The notes under the pieces were generated by a model, which was not told the origin of the DNA, did not search any database, and saw nothing but the letters and a program-made list of their open reading frames with translations. Positions 1 through 7,181 of a stretch of DNA of 13,068 bases are shown piece by piece. The stretch's first letter is position 1. The number at the start of each line of letters is the position of its first letter. This stretch comes from CAYXXN01 sp964469055 (GTDB lineage: Bacteria > Acidobacteriota > Thermoanaerobaculia > Multivoradales > JAHEKO01): contig CAYXXN010000076.1 of NCBI GenBank assembly GCA_964469055.1, positions 1 through 13,068 on the forward strand. The letters run 5' to 3'. A program made the position numbers and the translations under genes.

Positions 1-232
1 CCGGCGCCCGGCCGTGGATGGTATGGAAGCCGTAGGTGTTCATGTAGTACGGAAAGCGGCTCGAGCAGCCGATGCCCGAGACGACGACGAACTTCTCGCG
101 CGGGATTCCCAGCGTCGGGAAGACGCCCTGCACCGCGGAAAGGATCGCGTAGTCGCCGCAACCTGGGCACCAGCGGACCTCTTGGTCCGACTGGAAGTCT
201 TTCTTGGTGAGCGGCAGCGCCTCAGTGGACAT
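1..232 (-). CDS. korB: 2-oxoacid:ferredoxin oxidoreductase, beta subunit (partial, 5' end only)
   Basis: This is the thiamine-diphosphate-binding beta subunit of a 2-oxoacid:ferredoxin oxidoreductase, most likely 2-oxoglutarate:ferredoxin oxidoreductase (2-oxoacid + CoA + oxidised ferredoxin to acyl-CoA + CO2 + reduced ferredoxin). I translated it by hand from the ATG at 232 down to the window edge: about 77 residues are present. They begin MSTEALPLTKKDF and include VRWCPGCGDYAIL (about residues 19-31) and a later stretch with GIGCSSRFPYYMNTYGFHTI followed by HGRAP. The CPGCGD and GIGCSSR motifs are hallmarks of the KorB/PorB TPP-binding family and carry cysteines typical of its iron-sulfur site. 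The ATG overlaps the 3' end of korA by 11 bases, so the two are probably translationally coupled. The remaining roughly 200 or more residues lie outside the window. 2-Oxoglutarate rather than pyruvate is inferred from the gamma-alpha fusion next door. Confidence 0.9.
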   Translation of the reverse strand, partial: MSTEALPLTKKDFQSDQEVRWCPGCGDYAILSAVQGVFPTLGIPREKFVVVSGIGCSSRFPYYMNTYGFHTIHGRAP

Positions 233-2102
233 GGGGGGTCTCCAGGAGCTCGCGGATCCGGGTCAGGAGCTCGGAGCGGAAGAACGGCTTGCCCTGCACC
301 TTGCTGAACGAGATGACGTCGACCAGATAGCGGGCCCGCAACAGCAGCGCGAGCTGACCGAGGTTCATCTCCGGCACCAGGACACGCTCGAAGCGGGCCA
401 GCACCTCGCCCAGGTTGCGCGGGAACGGATTCAGGTGGCGCAGGTGAGCGTGGCTGACCGACAGCCCCTCGGCGCGCGCGAGCTGGACGGCGCCGCGAAT
501 GGCCCCGAGCGTCGAGCCCCAGCCCAGCACGAGGAGCTGGCCGGTGTCGTCGCCGTGCACCACGAGATCGGGGATGCCGTCGGCGATGCGGGCCACCTTC
601 TCGGCGCGCAGGTGGATCATGTGCTCGTGGTTCTCCGGCTCGTAGGAGACGTTGCCGGTCACGTCCTCCTTCTCGAGACCGCCGATGCGGTGCTCGAGAC
701 CCGGAGTGCCGGGGATCGCCCACGGCCGGGCCAGGGTCTTGGGATCGCGCAGGTAGGGCGCGAACCCCTGGGGCTCGGTGCGGAACTCCACCCGCAGGTC
801 GGGCAGGTCCTCGATCGCCGGCAGCCGCCAGGGCTCGGAGCCGTTGGCGATGTAGCCGTCCGAGAGCAGGATCACCGGCACCATGTGCTGGACGGCGATG
901 CGGGCCGCCTCGAGCGCGGTGTCGAAGCAGTCCGATGGAGTGGCGGCGGCGACGATCGGCACCGGCGACTCCCCGTTGCGGCCGAACATCGCCTGCAGGA
1001 GGTCCGCCTGCTCGGTCTTGGTCGGGAGCCCCGTCGACGGACCCCCGCGCTGGATGTCGCAGACGATCAACGGCAACTCGGTCATCACCGCCAGGTTCAT
1101 CGCCTCGGCCTTCAAGGCCAGGCCTGGCCCGCTCGTCGTCGTCACACCGAGCGAGCCGCCGAAGGCGGCGGCGATCGCCGCGCAGATCGCGGCGATCTCG
1201 TCCTCGGCCTGGAAGGTGGTCACCCCGTAGGCCTTGTAGCGGGCCAGCTCGTGCAGGATGTCGCTCGCCGGAGTGATCGGGTAGGAGCCCAGGAAGAGCG
1301 GCAGGCCGCTGCGGCGGCTGGCGGCCACCAGGCCGATGGAGAGCGCCGTGTTGCCCATGATGTTGCGGTAGATCCCCGGCGGCAGCTTCGCCGGCTCCAC
1401 CTCGTAGCGGATCTGGAAGCCCTCGGTGATGTCGCAGAAGTTGAACCCCGCCTTGAGCACGCCGACGTTGGCCTCGGCCAGTTCGGGCTTCTTGGCGAAG
1501 TTCTTGCGCAGCCACTCGATGGTGTTCTCCATCGGCCGGCTGAACAGCCAGTACACCATCCCCAGGGCGAAGAAGTTCTTGCAGCGCTCGCGGCTCTTGT
1601 GATCGAGGGCGCTGGCCTCGAGGGCCCGGGTCGTCATCGTCGTGATCGCCACCGGGTAGACCCGGAATCCAGCGAGGCTCCCGTCCTCCAGCGGATTGCG
1701 CTCGTACCCCGCCTTCTTCAGGTTGCGCTCTCCGAACTCGTCGGTGTTGGCGATCAGAATGCCGTTCGGCTTCAGGTCGCGGATCGACTTCTTGAGCGCC
1801 GCCGGGTTCATGGCGACGAGGACGTCCGGGGCATCGCCGGGCGTGTGGATGTCGTAGTCGGCGATGCGTACCTGGAAGGCGGACACGCCGGGCAGGGTGC
1901 CCGCCGGGGCGCGGATCTCGGCCGGGAAGTCCGGCAGGGTCGCGAGGTCGTTGCCGACCAGCGCCGAGGTCGAGGTCAGCTGGTTGCCGGTCAGCTGCAT
2001 GCCGTCGCCCGAGTCGCCGGCGAAGCGGATGACGACGTCGTCGAGCTTCTGGCGGGCGACAGCCCTGGAGGAAGGTGACGGCTCGGTGACGTCGGTGCTC
2101 AC
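222..2102 (-). CDS. korA: 2-oxoacid:ferredoxin oxidoreductase, fused gamma-alpha subunit
   Basis: Catalytic partner of korB. It oxidatively decarboxylates a 2-oxoacid (probably 2-oxoglutarate) to its acyl-CoA with ferredoxin as electron acceptor, in the cytoplasm. The protein is 626 residues. An N-terminal gamma-type domain (about 20-215) carries VVIRFAGDSGDGMQLTG (23-39). A pyruvate-ferredoxin-oxidoreductase alpha domain (about 245-480) carries SYPITPASD (273-281), QAEDEIAA (298-305), TTSGPGLALK (322-331) and IQRGGPSTGLPTKTEQ (350-365). A transketolase C-terminal-like domain (about 520-620) includes GWGST. This matches the two-subunit KorAB type, where gamma is fused to alpha; no 4Fe-4S delta subunit is visible. 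I chose the GTG at 2102 because GAGGGGA lies 6 bases upstream and homology begins shortly after. The reading frame stays open to 2270, but that extension is proline/arginine-rich and looks non-coding. Confidence 0.93.
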   Translation of the reverse strand: MSTDVTEPSPSSRAVARQKLDDVVIRFAGDSGDGMQLTGNQLTSTSALVGNDLATLPDFPAEIRAPAGTLPGVSAFQVRIADYDIHTPGDAPDVLVAMNPAALKKSIRDLKPNGILIANTDEFGERNLKKAGYERNPLEDGSLAGFRVYPVAITTMTTRALEASALDHKSRERCKNFFALGMVYWLFSRPMENTIEWLRKNFAKKPELAEANVGVLKAGFNFCDITEGFQIRYEVEPAKLPPGIYRNIMGNTALSIGLVAASRRSGLPLFLGSYPITPASDILHELARYKAYGVTTFQAEDEIAAICAAIAAAFGGSLGVTTTSGPGLALKAEAMNLAVMTELPLIVCDIQRGGPSTGLPTKTEQADLLQAMFGRNGESPVPIVAAATPSDCFDTALEAARIAVQHMVPVILLSDGYIANGSEPWRLPAIEDLPDLRVEFRTEPQGFAPYLRDPKTLARPWAIPGTPGLEHRIGGLEKEDVTGNVSYEPENHEHMIHLRAEKVARIADGIPDLVVHGDDTGQLLVLGWGSTLGAIRGAVQLARAEGLSVSHAHLRHLNPFPRNLGEVLARFERVLVPEMNLGQLALLLRARYLVDVISFSKVQGKPFFRSELLTRIRELLETPHVH

Positions 2103-2218
2103 GAATCTCCCCTCGGGTGCAGCGAAGTGGGCAGGGCTCGGTGGTGAAGCTGGGCGGGGACGAGCGGGCTGGGGGTCGCGGCGGGATCCTCGGAGCGACG
2201 ACGTGTGTCGCGGCGCGC

Positions 2219-2227
2219 AGTCTAGCA
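2219..2227 (-). promoter_or_regulatory. Candidate extended -10 promoter for korA
   Basis: Read on the minus strand, these bases are TGCTAGACT: a TG one base ahead of a TAGACT hexamer (4 of 6 to TATAAT). No convincing -35 element is seen. It would give a leader of about 110 bases before the korA GTG. It is one of the few AT-containing stretches in a very GC-rich divergent region. This rests on pattern only. Confidence 0.25.
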
Positions 2228-2264
2228 AAGCCACCGCCCGGCGCCCAGGCGACGGCGAGACGCG

Positions 2265-2270
2265 TATCAT
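2265..2270 (+). promoter_or_regulatory. Candidate -10 element for the SpoIIE-type phosphatase gene
   Basis: The hexamer TATCAT (5 of 6 to TATAAT) sits about 75 bases ahead of the phosphatase start, in the 243-base gap between the divergent korA and phosphatase genes. No -35 match is visible 16-18 bases upstream. If used, the transcript would begin near 2277 and would contain the GC hairpins at 2300-2335. Confidence 0.25.
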
Positions 2271-2299
2271 CGCCGAGTCACCTGCGGAACTTCCCCCCT

Positions 2300-2335
2300 G
2301 CCCCGACGTAGTGCGGGGCTGGGGTTGCCCCGGGG
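2300..2335 (+). promoter_or_regulatory. GC-rich inverted repeats in the leader of the phosphatase gene
   Basis: GCCCCG (2300-2305) can pair perfectly with CGGGGC (2314-2319) across an 8-base loop. Immediately after, GGGG (2321-2324) can pair with CCCC (2328-2331) across TTG, and another GGGG follows at 2332-2335. Alternating C and G runs allow several mutually exclusive pairings just ahead of the ATG at 2346. There is no U-tract, so it is not an ordinary intrinsic terminator. It may be an RNA structure that affects translation start, or simply GC-rich sequence. Confidence 0.3.
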
Positions 2336-2345
2336 TCCTTCACTG

Positions 2346-4328
2346 ATGAGCTCGCGTCCGGCCGTTCGCCGCCTGGTGCTGGCGATCGCCGCCTGTGCCC
2401 TGCTCGCGCTCCTGGGCTGGGGGATGGCGGCGGATTCCCGCTGGGTGCAAATGCCCGCCGCCGTGCTGCTCGGGGGCCTACTGGTCTCCGGGCTGCTCTA
2501 CCTCGCCTGGCGCGGCTTCCGCCGTTTCCTCTGGCGCGTCGGACGGCGCCTCGCTTTTTCCTACTTCCTGATCGGCGTCCTACCGATTCCCATGCTCGCG
2601 CTGCTCGTCGCCCTGAGCGGCTATCTGCTGGTCGGCTACTTCATGACCACGCTGCACCGCGACGCGACGTCCTCGGTGCAGATGGCGCTCGCCTACACGG
2701 CGCGCGCCAGCCTGGATCGCTGGCCAGAAGTGCCTTCGCCGCTCGACGGCTTCGGCGTCGCCTACTACCGCGCCGGGAAGTGGGTGGGCGGCGATCCCCG
2801 CGCGCCAGGCAAGTGGCCTACCTGGCTGGCCGCCGAGAGCGGCACCGTCGCCGTCGGGGCTGGCGAGCCGTACTGCGCTCTCGACGACGGCCAGCCGACG
2901 CTGATCGGAACGGCGAGCCGGGGGACGGCCGCCGTCCTGACCTTCGTCGAGGCGCCCGCGGGCCAGCGCCTCGCCGCGCGCAGCGGCGTGTGGACGCTGA
3001 TCCTGCCCAGGGCCGAGCTCGACGGGGGCCGGGTCATCGACCTGCGCCTGGGCAAGACCTCGCTCACCTTGGGGCTGCGCCCGCCGAAGGCAGAGGAGCA
3101 AGCGGCGGCTCACCGCGCCTTCTTCGGACTGGGCGAGGAGGACGAGAGCGCTGTGGGCTGGCCCCGGCGGCCCCTCTTGTGGTGGGGCACGCTCGGCGGA
3201 CCGCTGCGCCGTCTCGCCGACGGCGAAGAGCTTTCGCCCGCTATCGCCATCTACCTGAACGGCAGCCCTCGCAGCATCGCCGCCCGGCTCTTTGCCGGCT
3301 CGGCCGAGCTCAACACCCGCGTCTGGGCGGGCATGATCGCGGTAACGGGCCTGCTGACCAGCATCTACGCTCTGGCTCTGCTGATGGCCGCCTACATGAT
3401 CCTGGGTCTGTCCCGGGCCGTGAACCGACTGTCGCGGGCGACCACGGCCGTGCGCGCGGGCGACTTCTCGGTGCGCATCCCGGTGCGGCGCCACGACCAG
3501 CTCGGCGAGCTGCAACGTTCCTTCAACGCCATGACGGGCCACCTCGAGTCCCTGGTCGCCACGGCGGCGCAGAAGGAGCTCCTCGAGAAAGAGCTGACGA
3601 TTGCCCGTGAGCTGCAGCGCAGCCTCCTGCCGGTGTCCCTCCCCGCCTCGGAGCGCATCGAGTTCGCGACCCTCTTCGAGCCCAGCGCGGCGATCGGCGG
3701 CGACTACTTCGACATCCTCCCCATCGATGGCGAGCGACTCGCCGTGGTCATCGCCGATGTCGCGGGCCACGGACTGCCGACCGGGCTGAGAATGGCCATG
3801 ATCAAGTCCGCTCTCACCATCCTCGTCCAGGACGGCAAGCCGGCGGCCGAGATCCTGGCCCGCCTCGACGGCATCGTGCGCGGCGAGGGCCGCAGCCGCT
3901 ACTTCGTCACCGCCACCCTGGCAGTCGTCGACTTCAGACGTCGCTCTCTCGAGATCACCAACGCGGGCCACCCCCCCACCTACCTGCTGCGCGACGGCAC
4001 GGTGGAGGAGATCCTGCTTCCCGGCAGCGCGCTCGGCGGGATCGGCGATACGTTCGGGCACCGCGAGTTGGCTCTCTCACCCGGCGATGCCGTCGTCTGG
4101 CTCTCGGACGGGCTCATCGAGGCCACCAACCGTCAGGGCGAGCCCTTCGGGTACAGCCGGGTGCGCGAGGCGCTCCAAGGAACGGCGGGCACGGCCGTCG
4201 AGGTACGCGATCGCCTGGTCGCCGCCGTGGCACGGCACGCCGATGGCACCGCCGGCGCAGACGACCGCACCCTGGTGGCGATGCTCTACGAGCCGTTGGC
4301 CGCGGTCTCGACACCCAGATACGAGTAG
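2346..4328 (+). CDS. Membrane sensor phosphatase, HAMP plus SpoIIE/PP2C domain (RsbU-like)
   Basis: A 660-residue membrane-bound serine/threonine phosphatase of the PPM/SpoIIE type. Such proteins usually dephosphorylate anti-anti-sigma factors in partner-switching control of alternative sigma factors. Predicted helices lie at about 10-29, 36-55, 68-99 and 327-354. The region 100-325 is a probable extracytoplasmic sensor of no family I recognise. A HAMP domain (about 354-406) is followed by a short coiled coil with RELQRSLLP (421-429), then the SpoIIE domain (about 436-650). Metal-binding motifs are intact: GGDYFD (451-456), DVAGHG (471-476), SDGLIEA (587-593) and ADDRTLV (638-644). I prefer the ATG at 2346; a TTG at 2325 in the same frame would add seven residues. 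No anti-sigma kinase or STAS partner is nearby. The last 43 bases overlap the convergent transglycosylase gene. Confidence 0.92.
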   Translation: MSSRPAVRRLVLAIAACALLALLGWGMAADSRWVQMPAAVLLGGLLVSGLLYLAWRGFRRFLWRVGRRLAFSYFLIGVLPIPMLALLVALSGYLLVGYFMTTLHRDATSSVQMALAYTARASLDRWPEVPSPLDGFGVAYYRAGKWVGGDPRAPGKWPTWLAAESGTVAVGAGEPYCALDDGQPTLIGTASRGTAAVLTFVEAPAGQRLAARSGVWTLILPRAELDGGRVIDLRLGKTSLTLGLRPPKAEEQAAAHRAFFGLGEEDESAVGWPRRPLLWWGTLGGPLRRLADGEELSPAIAIYLNGSPRSIAARLFAGSAELNTRVWAGMIAVTGLLTSIYALALLMAAYMILGLSRAVNRLSRATTAVRAGDFSVRIPVRRHDQLGELQRSFNAMTGHLESLVATAAQKELLEKELTIARELQRSLLPVSLPASERIEFATLFEPSAAIGGDYFDILPIDGERLAVVIADVAGHGLPTGLRMAMIKSALTILVQDGKPAAEILARLDGIVRGEGRSRYFVTATLAVVDFRRRSLEITNAGHPPTYLLRDGTVEEILLPGSALGGIGDTFGHRELALSPGDAVVWLSDGLIEATNRQGEPFGYSRVREALQGTAGTAVEVRDRLVAAVARHADGTAGADDRTLVAMLYEPLAAVSTPRYE

Positions 4329-4978
4329 ATGCGCCGGATGTAGTCGCGTGTCTCGCGGTACGGCGGCACGCCGTGATAGCGGTCGACCGTCGCCTCGCCC
4401 GCGTTGTAGGCGGCGAGGATGAGAGCCAGGTCGTTGGTGTAGCGCGCCGCGAGCTCGGCCACGTATCGCACCCCGGCCTCGAGGTTGATCTCGGGGTCCA
4501 GCAGGTCGTCCGCCGGGTAGCCGAGGCGCCGCGCCGTCGCCGGCATCAGCTGCATCAGGCCCAGTGCGCCCTTGGTGGACTCGGCCGTCGGATCGAAGGC
4601 CGACTCGGCTCGCACCATGGCCGCGATCACCCAGGGGTTGATGGAATGACGCTTCGCGGCGTCGTAGATCGCCTGTCCGTAGGGCGTCTCCGGCACCGGC
4701 TGCTCTTCTATGAACGCGAGGTTTACCGCCGCGTTCTCGAGGGGGTCGGTCTCGAGCACGACCTCGTCATCCACCACCCGGTCGACCCGCAGCAGCGACA
4801 GCGTCAGGCGTCCGCCCATCGGCAGCTCCACCTCGGCGCGCCCGTCGACGACCCGGACGGAGGTGGCTTTGAGGACGCTGCCATCGACCATGACGACCAG
4901 CTCGGCCGGCGCCGGCCCGGCCAGGATCGCCGCCAGCGCAAAGCACTCCGCGACCCTCGCAGCACGGCGCCGAGCCAT
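4286..4978 (-). CDS. Secreted lytic transglycosylase (SLT family) with N-terminal beta-rich domain
   Basis: A 230-residue exported peptidoglycan lytic transglycosylase, which cleaves the MurNAc-GlcNAc bond to leave 1,6-anhydroMurNAc ends. The N-terminus is a signal peptide (basic MARRRAAR, hydrophobic core, probable cut near residue 24-26). Residues about 26-75 form a short, probably beta-stranded module rich in Val/Leu, with VDGSVLKA and RVDRVVDDE. The SLT catalytic domain spans about 95-225: catalytic Glu125 in RAESAFDP, GALGLMQLMPATA (137-149), and AYNAG (190-194). The ATG at 4978 is chosen for the signal peptide and an AGGA at 4987-4990 that overlaps the xerD stop codon. The frame runs open upstream to 5080 inside xerD, which is not used. 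It is probably the last gene of the 7163-to-4286 cluster. Confidence 0.92.
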   Translation of the reverse strand: MARRRAARVAECFALAAILAGPAPAELVVMVDGSVLKATSVRVVDGRAEVELPMGGRLTLSLLRVDRVVDDEVVLETDPLENAAVNLAFIEEQPVPETPYGQAIYDAAKRHSINPWVIAAMVRAESAFDPTAESTKGALGLMQLMPATARRLGYPADDLLDPEINLEAGVRYVAELAARYTNDLALILAAYNAGEATVDRYHGVPPYRETRDYIRRIYSYLGVETAANGS

Positions 4979-4988
4979 CGCGCGGATC

Positions 4989-5900
4989 CTACCGTGCGCG
5001 CGGATGGTGTTGGTCGTAGAGCGAGCGCAGGCGCTGAGCGTGGACGTGGGTGTAAATCTGGGTGGTCGAGATGTCGGCATGGCCGAGCATGAGCTGGACG
5101 GCCCGCAGGTCGGCGCCGTGCTCCAGCAGGTGGGTGGCGAAGCTGTGGCGCAGGACGTGCGGCGTCAAGCGCCGGATGCCGGCGGCCGCGCCGTAGCCCC
5201 TGAGGATCTTCCACATCCCCTGCCGGCTCAAGCCGCCGCCGCGGTGGTTGACGAAGACCCGCTCGTGGCGTCCGCGGGCGAGCCGCGGCCGCACCTCGGC
5301 GAGGTATCGCCGCAGCCAGCCTTCCGCCTGCTCGCCGACCGGCACGACGCGCTCCTTGCTTCCCTTGCCGTAAGCGACGAGGAAGCCGACGTCCAGTCGC
5401 AGTTGGGCCAAGTCGAGCTCGACCAGCTCGCTCACCCGCAAGCCCGTCGCGTAGAGCAGCTCGAGCATGGCTCGGTCGCGGAGGCCGAGCGGCTGGGTCG
5501 GGTCCGGCGCCGCCAGCAGCGTCTCGACCTCGGTCTCGGTGAGCACCGCCGGGAGCTTGCGCCACAGCTTGGGCGGCACCAGGTTGACCGCCGGGTCGTC
5601 GCCACGCTCGCCCAGCTCGACGAGGTGGGCGAAGAACCCGCGCGCCGTCGACTGCGCTCGACGGACCGTTCCCGGCGAGCGGTTCGCCCGCCGCAGGCTC
5701 GCGAAGTAGGCCGCGAGCTCGCTCGCCGTCGCACGCTCGAGGTCGGTGCCGGCGGCCGCCAAGCCGCCGGCGAGCCGCTCCAGATCGCCCTGGTAGGCGT
5801 GCACCGTGCGCGGCGCCAGCCGGCGCTCGAGGGCCACGTGCTCGAGGTAACGCTCGACGGCGCGGCGCCAGGGCTCGCGTGGGGCGTGGGGCTCGGACAT
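4989..5900 (-). CDS. xerD: Tyrosine site-specific recombinase XerD
   Basis: A 303-residue tyrosine recombinase matching XerC/XerD length. With a partner it resolves chromosome dimers at dif during division, under FtsK control. The N-terminal SAM-like core-binding domain (about 8-95) is followed by the catalytic domain (about 117-300). All catalytic residues are present: Arg155 in ATGLRVSEL, Lys179 in YGKGSKER, His248 and Arg251 in HVLRHSFATH, His274 in LGHADISTTQ, and the Tyr283 nucleophile in QIYTHV. The LLEHGADLRAVQLMLGH stretch and QIYTHV favour XerD over a phage integrase; the XerD versus XerC assignment remains a family-level guess. The ATG at 5900 lacks a strong ribosome site and lies 21 bases after the LeuA-like stop. 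The lytic transglycosylase begins 10 bases after its stop, so the three look co-transcribed. Confidence 0.92.
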   Translation of the reverse strand: MSEPHAPREPWRRAVERYLEHVALERRLAPRTVHAYQGDLERLAGGLAAAGTDLERATASELAAYFASLRRANRSPGTVRRAQSTARGFFAHLVELGERGDDPAVNLVPPKLWRKLPAVLTETEVETLLAAPDPTQPLGLRDRAMLELLYATGLRVSELVELDLAQLRLDVGFLVAYGKGSKERVVPVGEQAEGWLRRYLAEVRPRLARGRHERVFVNHRGGGLSRQGMWKILRGYGAAAGIRRLTPHVLRHSFATHLLEHGADLRAVQLMLGHADISTTQIYTHVHAQRLRSLYDQHHPRAR

Positions 5901-5921
5901 GACGCCGTGCCCGCCGGCCGC

Positions 5922-7163
5922 TCAGGCGGGTGCCGACACGCCCTGGGCGCGGCAGATGGCCAGGATCTCGGGCTCTTCGAGGGTGCGATCCGAGCGCTTG
6001 GCACGGGCGAAGATGGCTTCGACCAGCGCCGGCTCGGGCTCGATCCGCCGTTCGCGCAGCCAGCACTCGACGTTGGACTTGCCCGACATGGGACCGATCT
6101 CGATGGCCTGGCGGCGGCCCACCCAGCTCGCCGGCACGCCCGAGTAGATGCGGTCGGCCAGCCAGTCATGGCCCAAGGCCTGCGCCTTGACGATCGCCGC
6201 GGCGTGCACGCCCGTGCCGGTGCGGAAGGCGTCGCGGCCGACCACCGGGTAGTTGGGGGGGAGCTCGACCCCGGTGGTGGCCGAGACCAGCTCGCAGTAG
6301 GCCGGGAGCGCCGTCAAGTCGCCGTCGCGCCAGCCGAAGAGCCGCAAGTTCACCAGCAACAGCTCCATCGGCGCGTTACCGCAGCGCTCGCCGATGCCGA
6401 GCGCGGTGCCGTGCAGGCGATCGGCGCCGGCCGCCGCGGCCGCCAAGGCGTTGGCGACGTCGAGCCCGCGGTCGCGGTGGCCGTGCCAGTCGATCGCGAC
6501 CTCGTCGCCGACCACCCCGCGCAGGAAGCGAACAACGTTGGCCGCCCCGGCCGGGGTGGCGTGACCGACGGTGTCGGCGATGCAGACCCGGCGCGCCCCC
6601 GCCTCGACGGCCGTGGTGTAGAGCCGGCGCAGATCCTCGGGCGCGGCGCGCGTGGTGTCTTCCGTCACGAACATCACGGGCAGGTCGTGACCCACTGCGA
6701 AGCCCACGGCCTCCTCGACCAGCCGCAACATGCGATCGAGCTGCCAGCCCTCGGCGTACTGGCGGATCGGGCTCGAGCCGATGAAGCAAGCGGCCTCGAT
6801 CGGCAGCCCCACGGCCTGCGAGATCTCGACGATCGGCTCGACGTCAGCGAGCACCGTCCGCGCCGCGCAGTTCGGGGTGAGCGGGAGCTTCGCCTCGACG
6901 ATCTCGCGCGCCAGCCGGGTGACGTCGGCGATCACGTGCGGCCCCGCTCCCGGCAGCCCGATGTTCGCGGACTCGATCCGGAGCTCCGCCATGAGGTGCA
7001 GGATGCGGAGCTTTTCCCCGATCGCCGGCGAGCGCACGGAGGGCGACTGCAGGCCGTCGCGCAGCGTCTCATCGTCGAGCTCGACGCGCCCACGGGGTGG
7101 GACGGGCTCGTCGCCACCGGCGCGATTCCAGTCGTGGATGAGCTCTGACTCCACCAAGTCCAT
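5922..7163 (-). CDS. LeuA-like acyltransferase (2-isopropylmalate / homocitrate / citramalate synthase family)
   Basis: A 413-residue enzyme of the HMGL-like TIM-barrel family that condenses acetyl-CoA with a 2-oxoacid. Visible signatures: DDETLRDGLQSP (30-41), with Arg35 and Asp36 of the family's active-site motif; the metal-binding HGH (227-229) in DWHGHRDRGLD; and GIGERCGNAPME (256-267). The segment TGTGVHAAAIVKA (315-327) and SGKSNV (360-365) correspond to the subdomain after the barrel. The C-terminal leucine-binding regulatory domain of classical LeuA is absent: the protein stops at a length typical of homocitrate or citramalate synthases. Which 2-oxoacid it uses cannot be read from the sequence. 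The ATG at 7163 is supported by homology starting soon after and by a TATAAT 7 bases upstream. The frame stays open to 7562, but that part lies antisense to the DUF456 gene and is low complexity. Confidence 0.85.
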   Translation of the reverse strand: MDLVESELIHDWNRAGGDEPVPPRGRVELDDETLRDGLQSPSVRSPAIGEKLRILHLMAELRIESANIGLPGAGPHVIADVTRLAREIVEAKLPLTPNCAARTVLADVEPIVEISQAVGLPIEAACFIGSSPIRQYAEGWQLDRMLRLVEEAVGFAVGHDLPVMFVTEDTTRAAPEDLRRLYTTAVEAGARRVCIADTVGHATPAGAANVVRFLRGVVGDEVAIDWHGHRDRGLDVANALAAAAAGADRLHGTALGIGERCGNAPMELLLVNLRLFGWRDGDLTALPAYCELVSATTGVELPPNYPVVGRDAFRTGTGVHAAAIVKAQALGHDWLADRIYSGVPASWVGRRQAIEIGPMSGKSNVECWLRERRIEPEPALVEAIFARAKRSDRTLEEPEILAICRAQGVSAPA

Positions 7164-7170
7164 CGATGGG

Positions 7171-7176
7171 ATTATA
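7171..7176 (-). promoter_or_regulatory. Perfect -10 hexamer for the LeuA-like gene, implying a leaderless transcript
   Basis: On the minus strand these bases read TATAAT, flanked by G/C on both sides. The hexamer ends 7 bases before the ATG at 7163, so transcription would start at or next to the start codon. No TTGACA-like -35 is seen at the expected distance. No Shine-Dalgarno motif fits in the 7-base gap. The opposite strand holds GATTAT at 7170-7175, which could serve the divergent gene starting at 7182. Confidence 0.45.
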
Positions 7177-7181
7177 CGGGC

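Noticed and set aside
204..2078. Long plus-strand open frame (624 codons) opposite korA
   Set aside because: It lies fully antisense to a gene with clear family motifs; its translation is Arg/Gly/His/Gln-rich with no domain. This is expected in GC-rich DNA.
2103..2270. 56-codon N-terminal extension of korA
   Set aside because: Pro/Arg/Ser-rich, not family-like; the GTG at 2102 has a good ribosome site.
4989..5900. The tyrosine recombinase as a phage or island integrase
   Set aside because: Length and motifs fit housekeeping XerD, and no attachment repeats, tRNA or mobile genes are nearby. I also searched by eye for a dif-like site near it and saw none.
4710..7148. Plus-strand open frame of 812 codons opposite xerD and the LeuA-like gene
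   Set aside because: It spans two convincing minus-strand genes and their gap, with low-complexity composition; a GC-rich shadow frame.
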